This document shows positions 24,428 to 33,069 of a stretch of 51,213 nt of DNA, piece after piece. Source of the DNA: Variovorax sp. KK3. Its GTDB lineage: Bacteria > Pseudomonadota > Gammaproteobacteria > Burkholderiales > Burkholderiaceae_C. The stretch lies in the NCBI RefSeq assembly GCF_001984055.1, contig NZ_LYVO01000048.1:1-51213 (forward strand), written 5' to 3'. The notes under the pieces were generated by a model, which saw only the letters and a program-made list of their open reading frames with translations, ran no database searches and had not been told where the DNA came from. Both the position numbers and the translations under genes were made by a program. How positions within the stretch are numbered: the first letter of the stretch is position 1; every line of letters starts with the position of its first letter.

Positions 24428-25594
24428 ATGAAGATCGTCGAGATTCGCGAGAAGACCATTCCCATCAGTTCTCCCATCCGCAATGCCTACATCGACTTCA
24501 GCAAGATGACGCTGAGCCTGGTCGCGGTGATCACCGACGTGATCCGCGATGGCAAGCCCGTGGTGGGCTACGGCTTCAACTCCAACGGCCGCTACGGCCA
24601 GGGCAAGCTGATGCGCGAGCGCTTCATTCCGCGCATTCTCGAAGCCGACCCGAAGTCGCTGGTCGACGACAGCGGCGACAACCTCGATCCGCACAAGATC
24701 TGGAACACCATGTTCACCAACGAGAAGCCCGGCGGGCACGGCGAGCGCTCGGTGGCCATCGGCACGATTGACATGGCGGTGTGGGACGCGGTCGCCAAGA
24801 TCGAGGGCAAGCCCCTGTTCCAGCTGCTGGCCGACCGCTACGGGGACGGCAAGCCGAACCGCAAGATCTTCGTGTACGCCGCCGGCGGCTACTACTACCC
24901 GGGCCAGGACCACAAGAAGCTGCAGGACGAAATGCGCAGCTACATCGACCGCGGCTACACGGTGGTGAAGAAGAAGATTGGCGGCGCATCGCTCGACGAA
25001 GACCTGCGCCGCATCGACTCGATCATGGAAGTGCTGCAAGACGGCCAGAAGCTGTGCGTCGACGCCAACGGCCGCTTCGACCTCGAAACCGCGATCGCCT
25101 ACGCCAAGGCACTGTCGCAGTACGACCTGTTCTGGTACGAGGAGCCGGGCGACCCGCTCGACTTCGAGCTGCAGGCCGCCCTGCGCAACTTCTACAAGAA
25201 CCCGATGGCCACCGGCGAAGACCTGTTCTCGATGCAGGACGCGCGCAACCTGATCCGCTACGGCGGCATGCGCCCCGACCGCGACTGGCTGCAGTTCGAC
25301 TGCGCGCTGAGCTACGGCCTGGTGGAGTACCTGCGCACGCTCGACATGCTCGAGGAACACGGCTGGTCGGCCAGCCGCTGCATCCCGCACGGCGGCCACC
25401 AGATGTCCCTGAACATCGCCGCCGGGCTGGGCCTGGGCGGCAACGAGTCGTACCCCGACCTGTTCCAGCCCTTCGGCGGCTTCCCCGATGGCGTGAAGGT
25501 CGACAACAGCTACGTGACGCTGCCGGACCTGCCGGGCATCGGCTTCGAGGGCAAGGCCGATCTGTACCGCGAGATGCAGGCGCTGTCGGCCTGA
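24428..25594 (+). CDS. tarD: D(-)-tartrate dehydratase
   Basis: This enolase-superfamily enzyme dehydrates D(-)-tartrate to oxaloacetate. The 388-residue product matches the characterised Bradyrhizobium enzyme closely in the parts I recall: PISSPIRNAYIDFSKMT, GYGFNSNGRYGQG, NEKPGGHGERSVA and YAAGGYYYPG. Catalytic features: TVVKKKIGG (KxK base), CVDANGRF (metal Asp), WYEEPGDP (metal Glu), ATGEDLFS (metal Glu) and SRCIPHGGHQMSL (His acid/base). Full length for the family (about 389). It diverges from a LysR regulator. No tartrate transporter gene is adjacent. A hairpin after the stop separates it from the convergent aroG-type gene. Confidence 0.94.
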   Translation: MKIVEIREKTIPISSPIRNAYIDFSKMTLSLVAVITDVIRDGKPVVGYGFNSNGRYGQGKLMRERFIPRILEADPKSLVDDSGDNLDPHKIWNTMFTNEKPGGHGERSVAIGTIDMAVWDAVAKIEGKPLFQLLADRYGDGKPNRKIFVYAAGGYYYPGQDHKKLQDEMRSYIDRGYTVVKKKIGGASLDEDLRRIDSIMEVLQDGQKLCVDANGRFDLETAIAYAKALSQYDLFWYEEPGDPLDFELQAALRNFYKNPMATGEDLFSMQDARNLIRYGGMRPDRDWLQFDCALSYGLVEYLRTLDMLEEHGWSASRCIPHGGHQMSLNIAAGLGLGGNESYPDLFQPFGGFPDGVKVDNSYVTLPDLPGIGFEGKADLYREMQALSA

Positions 25595-25618
25595 GGCGGC
25601 GGCAACTGTGGCTGGCGA

Positions 25619-25641
25619 AGGGCCGGGCTTGTGCCGGCCCT
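25619..25641. terminator. Hairpin between convergent genes
   Basis: AGGGCCGG (25619-25626) and CCGGCCCT (25634-25641) form a perfect 8-bp stem with a 7-base loop. It lies between the stop of tarD (25594) and the stop of the convergent DAHP synthase gene (25656). No T-tract follows on either strand, so termination strength is uncertain, but the position suits a two-way terminator. Confidence 0.5.
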
Positions 25642-25655
25642 CGTCGGCAGCTCGC

Positions 25656-27035
25656 TCAAGGCGCCCGACGCACGCGTGCAGCCGCCGGAGCACGCAGCAC
25701 GTCCGCGACCAGGAACGCCAGCTCCAGGCTCTGCGACCCGTGCAACCGGGGATCGCACGCCGTGTGGTAGCGCGCTGCCAGGGCTTCGTCGCCCAATTGC
25801 TGCGCGCCCCCGCGGCATTCCGTGACGTCCTGCCCCGTCATCTCGAAGTGAAGGCCGCCGGGGTACGTTCCTTCCTGCGCATGCGCCGCGAAGAAGCCAC
25901 GCACTTCATCGAGGATGCGCGCGAAGTCCCGCGTCTTGTAGCCGTTGGACGAGGTGACGGTGTTCCCGTGCATCGGGTCGCAGCACCAGACCGGCGTGCG
26001 GCCTGCGCTCTTCACCGCACGCAGCAGCGCAGGCAGTGCGGCTGCGACCTTGTCGCTGCCCCTGCGCGCGATCAGCGCGATGCGGCCGGGCTCGTGGTCG
26101 GGGTCGAGGCGATCGAGCAGGGCCAGAACGTCCTCTGCCTTGGCCGTGGGCCCGAGCTTGACGCCCACCGCGTTGTCGATGCCGCGCAAGTACTCGACGT
26201 GGGCGCCTTCGATGCCGCGCGTGCGCTCGCCGAGCCACAGCATGTGGGCCGACGCACCGTAGGCGCGGCCGGTCGCCTCGTCGATCCGGGTGAGCGCCTC
26301 TTCGTAGTGCAGGTGCAAGGCCTCGTGCGAGGTGTAGAACTCCACGGCTTGCAGTTGCGGCGCGGCGGCCGCGTCGAAGCCGCAGGCTTCCATGAAGGCC
26401 AGCGATTGCGCGATGCGATCGGCCAGCTCTTCGAATCGCTCGCCCTGCGGGCTGCGGCGCACGAAGTCCGCAGTCCAGCCGTGCACCCGGTGCAGGTCCG
26501 CGAAGCCGCCTTGCGCCATCGCGCGCAGCAGGTTGAGCGTGGCCGCCGAGTGTGAGTAGGCGGTCAGCAGCCGCTGCGGGTCTGGCGTGCGCGCCGCCGG
26601 CGTGAAGTCGGCACCGTTGATGATGTCGCCGCGGTACGAGGGCAGGGTCGCGCCCTGCAGCGTTTCGGTGTCGGACGACCGGGGCTTCGCGAACTGCCCG
26701 GCGATGCGCCCGAGCTTGATGACCGGGCATGCCGCGGCATAGGTCAGCACCACGGCCATCTGCAGGATCACCCTGAAGGTCGACTCGACGGGCACCTGGC
26801 CCAGCTCGTCGAAGCTCTCGGCGCAATCGCCGCCCTGCAGCAGAAAGGCTTCGCCGCGCGACACGGCGGCGAGGCGCTTCTTGAGCTGGGTGATCTCGCC
26901 CGGAAAGATCAGCGGAGGGAGGGCCGCGAGGCGGGCTTCGGCCTCGATCAGCGCCTGTGCGTCGGGATAGTTCGGCAGCTGCAGCGCCTTGTGCAGGCGC
27001 CAGGACGAGGGTGACCAGGATGAGGTGGCTGCCAT
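25656..27035 (-). CDS. Class II 3-deoxy-7-phosphoheptulonate (DAHP) synthase
   Basis: The enzyme condenses phosphoenolpyruvate and erythrose 4-phosphate in the first step of aromatic amino acid synthesis. This 459-residue form is the plant-type (class II) enzyme. Evidence: SWRLHKALQLPNYPD at the start, FLLQGGDCAESFDEL (metal-ligand Cys and substrate loop), IKLGRIAGQFAKPRSS, SYRGDIINGADF, YTSHEALHLHYEEALTR, VWCCDPMHGNT (metal His) and GGLHFEMTGQDVTEC. The start MAATSSWSPSSWR was chosen over an upstream ATG at 27089 because it begins the conserved part. It sits downstream of phenylalanine hydroxylase on the same strand, 67 bases away. This is an unusual neighbour for a biosynthetic gene. Confidence 0.95.
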   Translation of the reverse strand: MAATSSWSPSSWRLHKALQLPNYPDAQALIEAEARLAALPPLIFPGEITQLKKRLAAVSRGEAFLLQGGDCAESFDELGQVPVESTFRVILQMAVVLTYAAACPVIKLGRIAGQFAKPRSSDTETLQGATLPSYRGDIINGADFTPAARTPDPQRLLTAYSHSAATLNLLRAMAQGGFADLHRVHGWTADFVRRSPQGERFEELADRIAQSLAFMEACGFDAAAAPQLQAVEFYTSHEALHLHYEEALTRIDEATGRAYGASAHMLWLGERTRGIEGAHVEYLRGIDNAVGVKLGPTAKAEDVLALLDRLDPDHEPGRIALIARRGSDKVAAALPALLRAVKSAGRTPVWCCDPMHGNTVTSSNGYKTRDFARILDEVRGFFAAHAQEGTYPGGLHFEMTGQDVTECRGGAQQLGDEALAARYHTACDPRLHGSQSLELAFLVADVLRAPAAARVRRAP

Positions 27036-27102
27036 GGTGTCGAGGGTGTGGCTGGAGTGCGTGAGGGGCTGCCCGCCACACTCCTCCACCGCGGCACGCC
27101 CG

Positions 27103-28011
27103 TCAAGTGCCGTGTGGCGACGCTTGCCGCGAGCGGCGCAGCGCGTGATAGCGCCCGCTGCCTCGGGTCACGACATCGTCGGTCGGCAGCACGTCTCCGG
27201 GCTCGAAGTCGCTGGCTGCGGCCACGCGCTCGTACAGCGGCGCGAAATCGATGTGCGCGAGCTGCAGCAGGTCGTCGAGATCGTCGAGCACGAAGTAGCT
27301 TTCCTGGAAATCGTCGATGCGGTAGTTGGTGCGCATCACGCGCTCCAGGTCGAAGCCGACGCGGTTGGGCGAGGGGTCTTCGACGGCGAAGATCGTCTCG
27401 GTGGCCGACGAGGCGATGCCCGCGCCGTAGATGCGCAAGCCATCGGCTTGCTTCACCAGCCCGAATTCCACGGTGTACCAGTACACGCGCGCCAGCTTCT
27501 CCAGCATGCCCAGGCGCTTGGCGCGCAGGCCGCCTTCGCCGTAGGCCTGGATGTAGTCGGCGATCACCGGGTTCATCAGCATCGGCACGTGGCCGAACAC
27601 GTCGTGGAACACGTCCGGCTCCTCCAGGTAGTCGAGCTCGGTCGGCTTGCGGATGAAGTTGCCAGAAGGAAAGCGCCGGTTCGCCAGGTGCTCGAAGAAC
27701 ACGTCGTCGGGCACCAGGCCCGGCACGGCGACGATCTGCCAGCCGGTGCTCTTCATGAGCGTTTCGGACAGCTGCTCGAAGTTCGGGATCTGGTCGGGGC
27801 CGATCGGCAGGTTTTGCATGCCGCGCACGAACTCGTCGCAGGCGCGTCCGGGCAGCAGCTTGCTCTGGCGCTCGAAGAGGGTCTTCCACACCGCGTGGTC
27901 TTGCGGTGTGTACCGGTCCCAGCCCTGGTCGATGGTCCAGTCGGGCCGGTCGGGGCGATCTGCGCCGCCGGCCAGGCCGTGCTTGGTGATTTCCTTGAGC
28001 TGCTGCAGCAT
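27103..28011 (-). CDS. phhA: Phenylalanine 4-hydroxylase
   Basis: The enzyme is pterin- and iron-dependent and converts phenylalanine to tyrosine, the first step of catabolism. The 302-residue single-domain bacterial form has IDQGWDRYTPQDHAVWKTLF near the start. EPDVFHDVFGHVPML supplies both iron His ligands, and YWYTVEFGLVKQ (with its metal Glu), IYGAGIASSATETI and the C-terminal ESYFVLDDLDDL follow. A strong GGAGG site precedes the ATG. It starts 17 bases after the hpd stop, so hpd-phhA is one transcript. No pterin-4a-carbinolamine dehydratase gene (phhB) is next to it. The last ~20 residues are basic and variable. Confidence 0.95.
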   Translation of the reverse strand: MLQQLKEITKHGLAGGADRPDRPDWTIDQGWDRYTPQDHAVWKTLFERQSKLLPGRACDEFVRGMQNLPIGPDQIPNFEQLSETLMKSTGWQIVAVPGLVPDDVFFEHLANRRFPSGNFIRKPTELDYLEEPDVFHDVFGHVPMLMNPVIADYIQAYGEGGLRAKRLGMLEKLARVYWYTVEFGLVKQADGLRIYGAGIASSATETIFAVEDPSPNRVGFDLERVMRTNYRIDDFQESYFVLDDLDDLLQLAHIDFAPLYERVAAASDFEPGDVLPTDDVVTRGSGRYHALRRSRQASPHGT

Positions 28012-28028
28012 GTTCGCCTCCTGGTGGG

Positions 28029-29123
28029 TTACTGCGCTTGCGCTTCCTCTTCGACCTGCAGCACGCCGCGGCGGATCTGGTCGCGTTCGAGCGATTCGAA
28101 CAGCGCCTTGAAGTTGCCGTTGCCGAAGCCATCGTCGCCGGCGCGCTGGATGAACTCGAAGAACACCGGGCCCAGCAGTGTCTCGCTGAAGATCTGCAGC
28201 AGCAGGCGCTGCTGGCCACCGCTGGTGTCGCCGTCGAGCAGGATGCCGCGCGCCTGCAGTTCGGGCACGGGCTGGCCGTGGCCGGGCAGGCGCTCCTGCA
28301 GCATCTCGTAATAGATGTCGTTGGGTGCTGTCATCAGCGGCACCCCGGCCATCTGCAACTGGTCGACCGTGTCGATGAGGTTGTCCGTCAGCAGCGCGAT
28401 GTGCTGGATGCCTTCGCCGCTGAATTTCATGAGGAACTCCTCGATCTGGCCCGAGGTCTTGCCGGCTTCCTCGTTGAGGGGGATGCGGATCATGCCGTCC
28501 GGCGCCGTCATGGCCTTGGAGGTCAGGCCCGTGTATTCGCCCTTGATGTCGAAGTAGCGAATTTCGCGGAAGTTGAAGAGCCGCTCGTAGAACGCCGCCC
28601 AATGCGCCATGCGGCCGCGGTAGACGTTGTGCGTGAGGTGGTCCACCACCTGAAGGCCGACGCCCTTCGGATGGCGGTCGACGCCGGGCAGGAACTCGAA
28701 GTCGATGTCGTAGATCGACTTGCCGTCTTCGAAGCGATCGATCAGATACAACGGTGCGCCGCCGATGCCCTTGATGGCCGGCAACCTCAGCTCCATGGGG
28801 CCGGTCGGCACGTCGACCGGTTGGGCGCCGAGCTCGAGCGCGCGCGCATAGGCCTTGTGCGAGTCCTTCACGCGAAAGGCGAGGGCGCAGGCCGCGGGGC
28901 CGTGCTCCGCCGCGAAGTAGCCGGCCAGGCTCTTGGGCTCGCGATTGACGATGAAGTTGATGTCGCCCTGGCGGTAGAGCACCACGTCCTTGGACCGGTG
29001 CTTCGCGACGAGCGTGAAACCCATCTTCTCGAACAGGGGCTCGAGTAGGTTGGCTTCGGGTGAGGCGAATTCGACGAACTCGAATCCGCAGAGTCCCATG
29101 GGGTTGTCGAAGAGGTCGGCCAT
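28029..29123 (-). CDS. hpd: 4-hydroxyphenylpyruvate dioxygenase
   Basis: The enzyme converts 4-hydroxyphenylpyruvate to homogentisate, using non-haem iron. The 364-residue product starts MADLFDNPMGLCGFEFVEFA and consists of two VOC-fold halves. Iron ligands are visible: His in VVDHLTHNVYRG, His in EGIQHIALLTDN and Glu in LGPVFFEFIQRAGDDG. FGNGNFKALFESLERDQ is the C-terminal helix signature. An upstream in-frame ATG at 29228 lacks family sequence. It diverges from an Lrp/AsnC regulator across 126 bases and heads the hpd-phhA unit. Together they channel phenylalanine and tyrosine to homogentisate; a tyrosine aminotransferase and the lower pathway are not in the window. Confidence 0.95.
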   Translation of the reverse strand: MADLFDNPMGLCGFEFVEFASPEANLLEPLFEKMGFTLVAKHRSKDVVLYRQGDINFIVNREPKSLAGYFAAEHGPAACALAFRVKDSHKAYARALELGAQPVDVPTGPMELRLPAIKGIGGAPLYLIDRFEDGKSIYDIDFEFLPGVDRHPKGVGLQVVDHLTHNVYRGRMAHWAAFYERLFNFREIRYFDIKGEYTGLTSKAMTAPDGMIRIPLNEEAGKTSGQIEEFLMKFSGEGIQHIALLTDNLIDTVDQLQMAGVPLMTAPNDIYYEMLQERLPGHGQPVPELQARGILLDGDTSGGQQRLLLQIFSETLLGPVFFEFIQRAGDDGFGNGNFKALFESLERDQIRRGVLQVEEEAQAQ

Positions 29124-29223
29124 GTTGGTGGGGTGGTTAATGTGGGGTGTGGGGTGGAAGGCTTCACTGTAGGCGCCGTGGGCCGCAGATATCGTGCAAA
29201 TCTGCGGCCTGCGCTGATCGCCC

Positions 29224-29238
29224 TGCACGAATCATGCA
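29224..29238. promoter_or_regulatory. Candidate Lrp/AsnC operator between hpd and the regulator
   Basis: TGCACGAATCATGCA has matching TGCA ends and an AT-rich centre, and lies 11 bases before the regulator start. A related ATCGTGCAAAT occurs at about 29190, some 35 bases away. Spaced half-sites in a divergent gap suit the oligomeric Lrp family. This is a visual call only. Confidence 0.35.
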
Positions 29239-29249
29239 AGAATTGATCG

Positions 29250-29729
29250 ATGGAAGACTCTTATGAACTCGATGCGATGGATCGGCGCATCATTGCTGCC
29301 CTGCAGCAAGACGGCCGGCTGTCGTATGAGGAACTGGGCGGCAAGGTCGCTCTGTCGGCTTCTGCCACCCTGCGGCGCGTCAAGCGGCTCGAAGAGGCGG
29401 GCGTCATCGCGGGCTACGTGGCGTTGATCCACGCGCGGCGCATCGGCCTGGGGCTGACGGCCTACATCAACGTGCGCATGGAAAAGCAGAGCGGCCGCGA
29501 GAAGCGCAATCCCATGGACTTGTTCGCCGCCGCCGTCGAGACCTGGCCCGAAGTGATGGAGTGCGTGTCGCTCACGGGCGAGATGGATTTCTTGCTCAAG
29601 GTGGTGGTGGCCGACATGGACCACTACACGCGCTTCGTCATGGACACGCTGCTCAAGCACCCCAGCGTGCAGGACTGCCGCACGAGCTTCGTGATGCGGC
29701 CGTTCAAGAGCAACGTGACATTGGTCTGA
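29250..29729 (+). CDS. Lrp/AsnC-family transcriptional regulator
   Basis: This 159-residue protein has an N-terminal HTH (LDAMDRRIIAALQQDGRLSY, then ALSASATLRRVKRLEEAGVI). A C-terminal RAM/AsnC ligand domain follows (LTAYINVRMEK, VTEC-like VMECVSLTGEMDFLLKVVV). Divergent placement next to hpd-phhA suggests it controls phenylalanine/tyrosine catabolism and senses an aromatic amino acid, as related regulators do for hpd and phhA elsewhere. Target and ligand are inferred from position. Confidence 0.93.
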   Translation: MEDSYELDAMDRRIIAALQQDGRLSYEELGGKVALSASATLRRVKRLEEAGVIAGYVALIHARRIGLGLTAYINVRMEKQSGREKRNPMDLFAAAVETWPEVMECVSLTGEMDFLLKVVVADMDHYTRFVMDTLLKHPSVQDCRTSFVMRPFKSNVTLV

Positions 29730-29787
29730 AGAAGACGGGCAGACATCTGCAGCCAGTACAACGAAGCCCAGCGGACCGGCTCACTGG

Positions 29788-30012
29788 CTATCGCTCTTCG
29801 GGCCCCGGCTCGACGTCGCTGTTTTCTTCGAGGTCTCCACCGCTCGGGTTCTGGGATGTCCCGCCAAGCTGGGCATATCTCGCGTCCAGCCCCTTCGCCC
29901 AGTCCTCCGCCCGCGGCTCGTTGACCGCCTGAAGCGCCGCCAGCATCTGGATGCGCTGAACGTATTCAAAGCGAGTGGTCCGTCGACGGGGCTTGCGCGC
30001 AGAGGTGTTCAT
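29788..30012 (-). CDS. Small charged protein of unknown function
   Basis: The 74-residue open frame begins MNTSARKPRRRTTRFEYVQR. A helical part (IQMLAALQAVNEPRAEDWAK) follows, and the tail is acidic and disordered (LEENSDVEPGPEER). I recognise no family. No strong ribosome site is seen before the ATG, so gene status is uncertain. It is convergent with the Lrp-type gene. The basic-then-acidic layout is like other small proteins in this stress-type region. Confidence 0.4.
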   Translation of the reverse strand: MNTSARKPRRRTTRFEYVQRIQMLAALQAVNEPRAEDWAKGLDARYAQLGGTSQNPSGGDLEENSDVEPGPEER

Positions 30013-30281
30013 GCAGGAAGTCCGTTGATTGAATTGGCTGTTCTATGTTGCGCCCGCACGGTCGCCCCGGAGCAAATGACCCGACGAGACGTACGCGGAC
30101 CTCCTACGCTGCAGACCGCGACGGTTGCAACGCGATGCGATTGGAGGCGGCCGCCGACCCGTCGCAGCACGACCACGCCGAGTTATCGGCGGCGGCCTAC
30201 CTTCGAAGCTCCCGAACCGCGCTTGCCGCGGCGTGCTTCATGAACGAGGCTCGCTTCTGCTCGAACGAAAGAGAGAACACC

Positions 30282-30809
30282 GTGCTCGATGTCCTGTGGC
30301 TGGAGAAGCCCGTGTGGGAAATGGTCCTTCGCGGCACTGCGGTCTACTGGTCCCTGTTCATCGTGTTTCGCTTCGTCCTGCGGCGCGACGTGGGCGCCAT
30401 GAGCGTGGCCGATCTGCTTTTCGTCGTGCTCGTCGCCGATGCCGCCAGCAACGCGATGCAGGGCGACTACAAGACGGTGGGCGACGGGTTCGTGCTGCTC
30501 GCGACACTGGCAGGCTGGAACTACCTGATGGACTGGCTGGGCTACCGCGTGCCCGCCGTCGCGCGTTTCATGGAGCCGCCGGCTGAGGTCGTGGTGCGCC
30601 ACGGCCGGCCGAACAGGCGCGTGCTGGCACGAGAAATGATGACCATGGACGAACTCCGGGGCAAGCTCCGCGAGCAGGGCGTCGAGTCGATCGGCGAAGT
30701 GCGAATCGCACGGCTTGAAAGCGACGGCACTTTGAGTGTGTTCACTCGCGACGGCAAGCGTCACGCCAATGCCGATTCGAATTCGGCAGGCCAGGAATCG
30801 GGCCATTAG
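30282..30809 (+). CDS. YetF-like DUF421 membrane protein
   Basis: This 175-residue protein has three hydrophobic helices in its first ~95 residues (WSLFIVFRFVLRR, ADLLFVVLVADAASNAM, GFVLLATLAGWNYLMDWLGY). A cytoplasmic DUF421 beta domain follows, with the typical RPNRRVLAREMMTMDELRGK and LRE-QG region near SIGEVRIARLESDGTLSVF. The GTG at 30282, with GAGAG upstream, gives the usual family N terminus. An ATG at 30240 would add 14 residues but has no ribosome site. DUF421 proteins occur in general-stress and sporulation settings, but their function is unknown. The 269 bases upstream (30013-30281) show no other gene. Confidence 0.82.
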   Translation: MLDVLWLEKPVWEMVLRGTAVYWSLFIVFRFVLRRDVGAMSVADLLFVVLVADAASNAMQGDYKTVGDGFVLLATLAGWNYLMDWLGYRVPAVARFMEPPAEVVVRHGRPNRRVLAREMMTMDELRGKLREQGVESIGEVRIARLESDGTLSVFTRDGKRHANADSNSAGQESGH

Positions 30810-30876
30810 CGCTTGAATCGATCGTCAGGGGGCGTTAATGCCAAGGTGCTAAAGTGACCCACCTACCCGGAGAACC

Positions 30877-32082
30877 ATGACCCTGCCAGACGTCATTGCG
30901 CGCGATGTCGAGACCGTTCAGCGCATCAGCGCAGTGCCCGCACTGCTTCGTGTCATCTGCGACAACACCGGCATGGGCTTCGCGGCCGTGGCGCGGGTCG
31001 ACGACACCAGCTGGACGGCATGTGCCGTGCTCGACCGCATCAACTTCGGGCTGCAGCCCGGCGGCCAGCTCGACGTGCAGACGACCCTGTGCATCGAGTC
31101 GCGTGCGGCGCGCCAACCGGTCGTGTTCGACCATGCCAGCGAGCACCCGGTGTACTGCAAGCATCACACGCCTCGCCTGTACAACATCGAAAGCTACATC
31201 TCGGTGCCGATCATCCGCAGCGACGGCAGCTATTTCGGCAACCTGTGTGCCATCGACCCGAACCCGCACGAAATCTCGGAGCAGAAGACGATCGCGCTGT
31301 TCCGGGGCTTCGCGGACATGATCGCGCACATGCTGGAGCTCGAGGACAAGAACCTCGCGGCCGAAGTCGCCCGGATCGATGCCGAAGAGGCCATCGAGCT
31401 GCGGGACCAGTTCATCGCGGTCCTCGGCCACGACCTGCGCAACCCGCTGGCCACGCTGAGCCTGATCGGCGAGCTGATGGCCCGGCGCACGTCCGAGCCC
31501 GAGGCCGCGAAGACGGCGCAGCTCATCCGGTCCACCACCAAGCGCATGGGGCACCTGATCGGCGACGTCATGGACTTCGCCCAGGCGCGCATAGGCGGCA
31601 AGCTCGACCTGGCGTTCAAGGAGATCGCCGATCTGGAGGTGGCGCTTTCGGATGTGATTTCGGAAGTCGCCTCGGCCAATCCGACGAGACGGATCGAGGG
31701 GAACATTCGCGTGCCCGGCCCGGTGCGCGGAAACCGTGGCCGGCTGCAGCAGGTGCTTTCCAACCTGCTGGGCAATGCCCTCACGCACGGCGCCGATGAC
31801 CAGCCGATCGAGGTGGCGGCCTGGCTCGAAGGGCCGTGGCTGAACCTCAGCGTCAGGAACTGGGGCGAGCCGATCGCGCCTGCGAACCTGACTCGGATCT
31901 TTCAGCCGTACTGGCGCCCGGCCCAGAACCGCGGCCACGGCGGGCTGGGGCTGGGTTTGCACATCTGCTCGATGATCGTGAAGTCGCACGGGGGGACCAT
32001 CCAGGTGTCTTCATCTCGCGAGGATGGAACGCGCTTCATCGTCCGCATTCCGACTTCTCCCGGCAGCGCAGTCGTCGCGTAG
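30877..32082 (+). CDS. GAF-domain sensor histidine kinase
   Basis: The 401-residue protein is soluble. A GAF domain occupies about residues 15-165 (ending YISVPIIRSDGSYFGNLCAI). A coiled stretch leads to the dimerisation helix with phosphoacceptor His in FIAVLGHDLRNPLATL (about residue 190). The ATPase domain has RLQQVLSNLLGNALTHG (N box), a degenerate G1, and GGLGLGLHICSMIVKSHGG (G2). GGAG sits 6 bases before the ATG. Such cytoplasmic GAF kinases often sense a small molecule, haem or bilin; the chromophore Cys of phytochromes is not obvious here. No response regulator gene is adjacent. The YihY-like gene starts 44 bases downstream. Confidence 0.92.
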   Translation: MTLPDVIARDVETVQRISAVPALLRVICDNTGMGFAAVARVDDTSWTACAVLDRINFGLQPGGQLDVQTTLCIESRAARQPVVFDHASEHPVYCKHHTPRLYNIESYISVPIIRSDGSYFGNLCAIDPNPHEISEQKTIALFRGFADMIAHMLELEDKNLAAEVARIDAEEAIELRDQFIAVLGHDLRNPLATLSLIGELMARRTSEPEAAKTAQLIRSTTKRMGHLIGDVMDFAQARIGGKLDLAFKEIADLEVALSDVISEVASANPTRRIEGNIRVPGPVRGNRGRLQQVLSNLLGNALTHGADDQPIEVAAWLEGPWLNLSVRNWGEPIAPANLTRIFQPYWRPAQNRGHGGLGLGLHICSMIVKSHGGTIQVSSSREDGTRFIVRIPTSPGSAVVA

Positions 32083-32126
32083 GCTGGCCATGCCTGGCGC
32101 CGTTGCGGAGTCGATCGGGTTCGCAC

Positions 32127-33038
32127 GTGGGGCCGGCCGTGCGTGAGCTGGCCCATGTGTTCCGGCGCGTGCGCGACCTCGCGTTGGCGACGCCGGGGCT
32201 GGGTGTCATCCTGCTCGCCATTCACCACTACATCCGGCACCAGAGCGCCAACCAGGCGGGCAGCCTGGCCTTTTCTTCCGTGCTGGCAATGTTTCCGCTG
32301 CTCATCCTGTTGTCTGCGGCCGCCGGTTATGTCGGGCAGCCCGGCGACATGGCGACCCTGGCCGGCCGCGTGATGAGCTATGCACCGCAGCCGGTGCGCG
32401 ATGCGGTGCAACCGGTCATCGACCAGGTCATGGCGCAGCGCAACCAGGCGTTGCTGACCATCGGCCTGCTGACCACGTTGTGGACGGCCTCATCGGGGTT
32501 GCAGGCGGTGCGCACCGCACTCAACCGGGCCTACGGCATCGACCGCGGCCTGGCCTTCTGGCGGGCCCGCATCAAGGTCACGCTGTTCACGGCGATCGTC
32601 GGCGTCGGCATCGTGGCCGCGTTCAGCTCGGTCGTCGTCATGCCGTATGTCTGGAAGCTGCTCGAGGCCACCATCGGCGTCGGGCAAGAGGCGCTATGGA
32701 TGCGCAACAGCGTGCGCTACGGCCTTGCCTTCGTGGTGCTGGCCACGCTCTATGCGCTGCTGTACGGGTTTCTGCCCGACATTCGCCAGCGTCTGTCGAC
32801 CGTCGTGCCGGGCGCGCTCTTCGGCGCGGCGCTGTGGGTATGCGCGGCCGTCGCGCTGTCGTACGCGCTGCGCACCGCGGGGTCGCTGGCGCTCCTTTAC
32901 GGCAGCTTCGCGGGCGTGGTGGCGACCCTGGTGTTTCTGTACATCAGCGCCACGACACTCATCTTCGGCGCCGAGATCAACGCGGTGCTGCGCGAGAAAG
33001 CGGAGCCGTCGCGGCGCGTCGCCGCGGACTCGTCGTAG
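32127..33038 (+). CDS. YihY/BrkB-family membrane protein
   Basis: This roughly 303-residue inner-membrane protein of the YihY/virulence-factor BrkB family has about six membrane helices. Landmarks are ANQAGSLAFSSVLAMFPLLI (the family's conserved start of helix 1), ASSGLQAVRTALNRAYGID, LYGFLPDIRQRLSTVVPGAL and LYGSFAGVVATLVFLYISAT, then LIFGAEINAVL. The start is unsure: GTG at 32127 or GTG at 32139 both fit and neither has a clear ribosome site. Family function is unsettled; it was once taken for RNase BN, which is now known to be wrong. Confidence 0.88.
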   Translation: MGPAVRELAHVFRRVRDLALATPGLGVILLAIHHYIRHQSANQAGSLAFSSVLAMFPLLILLSAAAGYVGQPGDMATLAGRVMSYAPQPVRDAVQPVIDQVMAQRNQALLTIGLLTTLWTASSGLQAVRTALNRAYGIDRGLAFWRARIKVTLFTAIVGVGIVAAFSSVVVMPYVWKLLEATIGVGQEALWMRNSVRYGLAFVVLATLYALLYGFLPDIRQRLSTVVPGALFGAALWVCAAVALSYALRTAGSLALLYGSFAGVVATLVFLYISATTLIFGAEINAVLREKAEPSRRVAADSS

Positions 33039-33069
33039 TACCTGTTCAGGAAAGCTCGACGGCTTGCCG

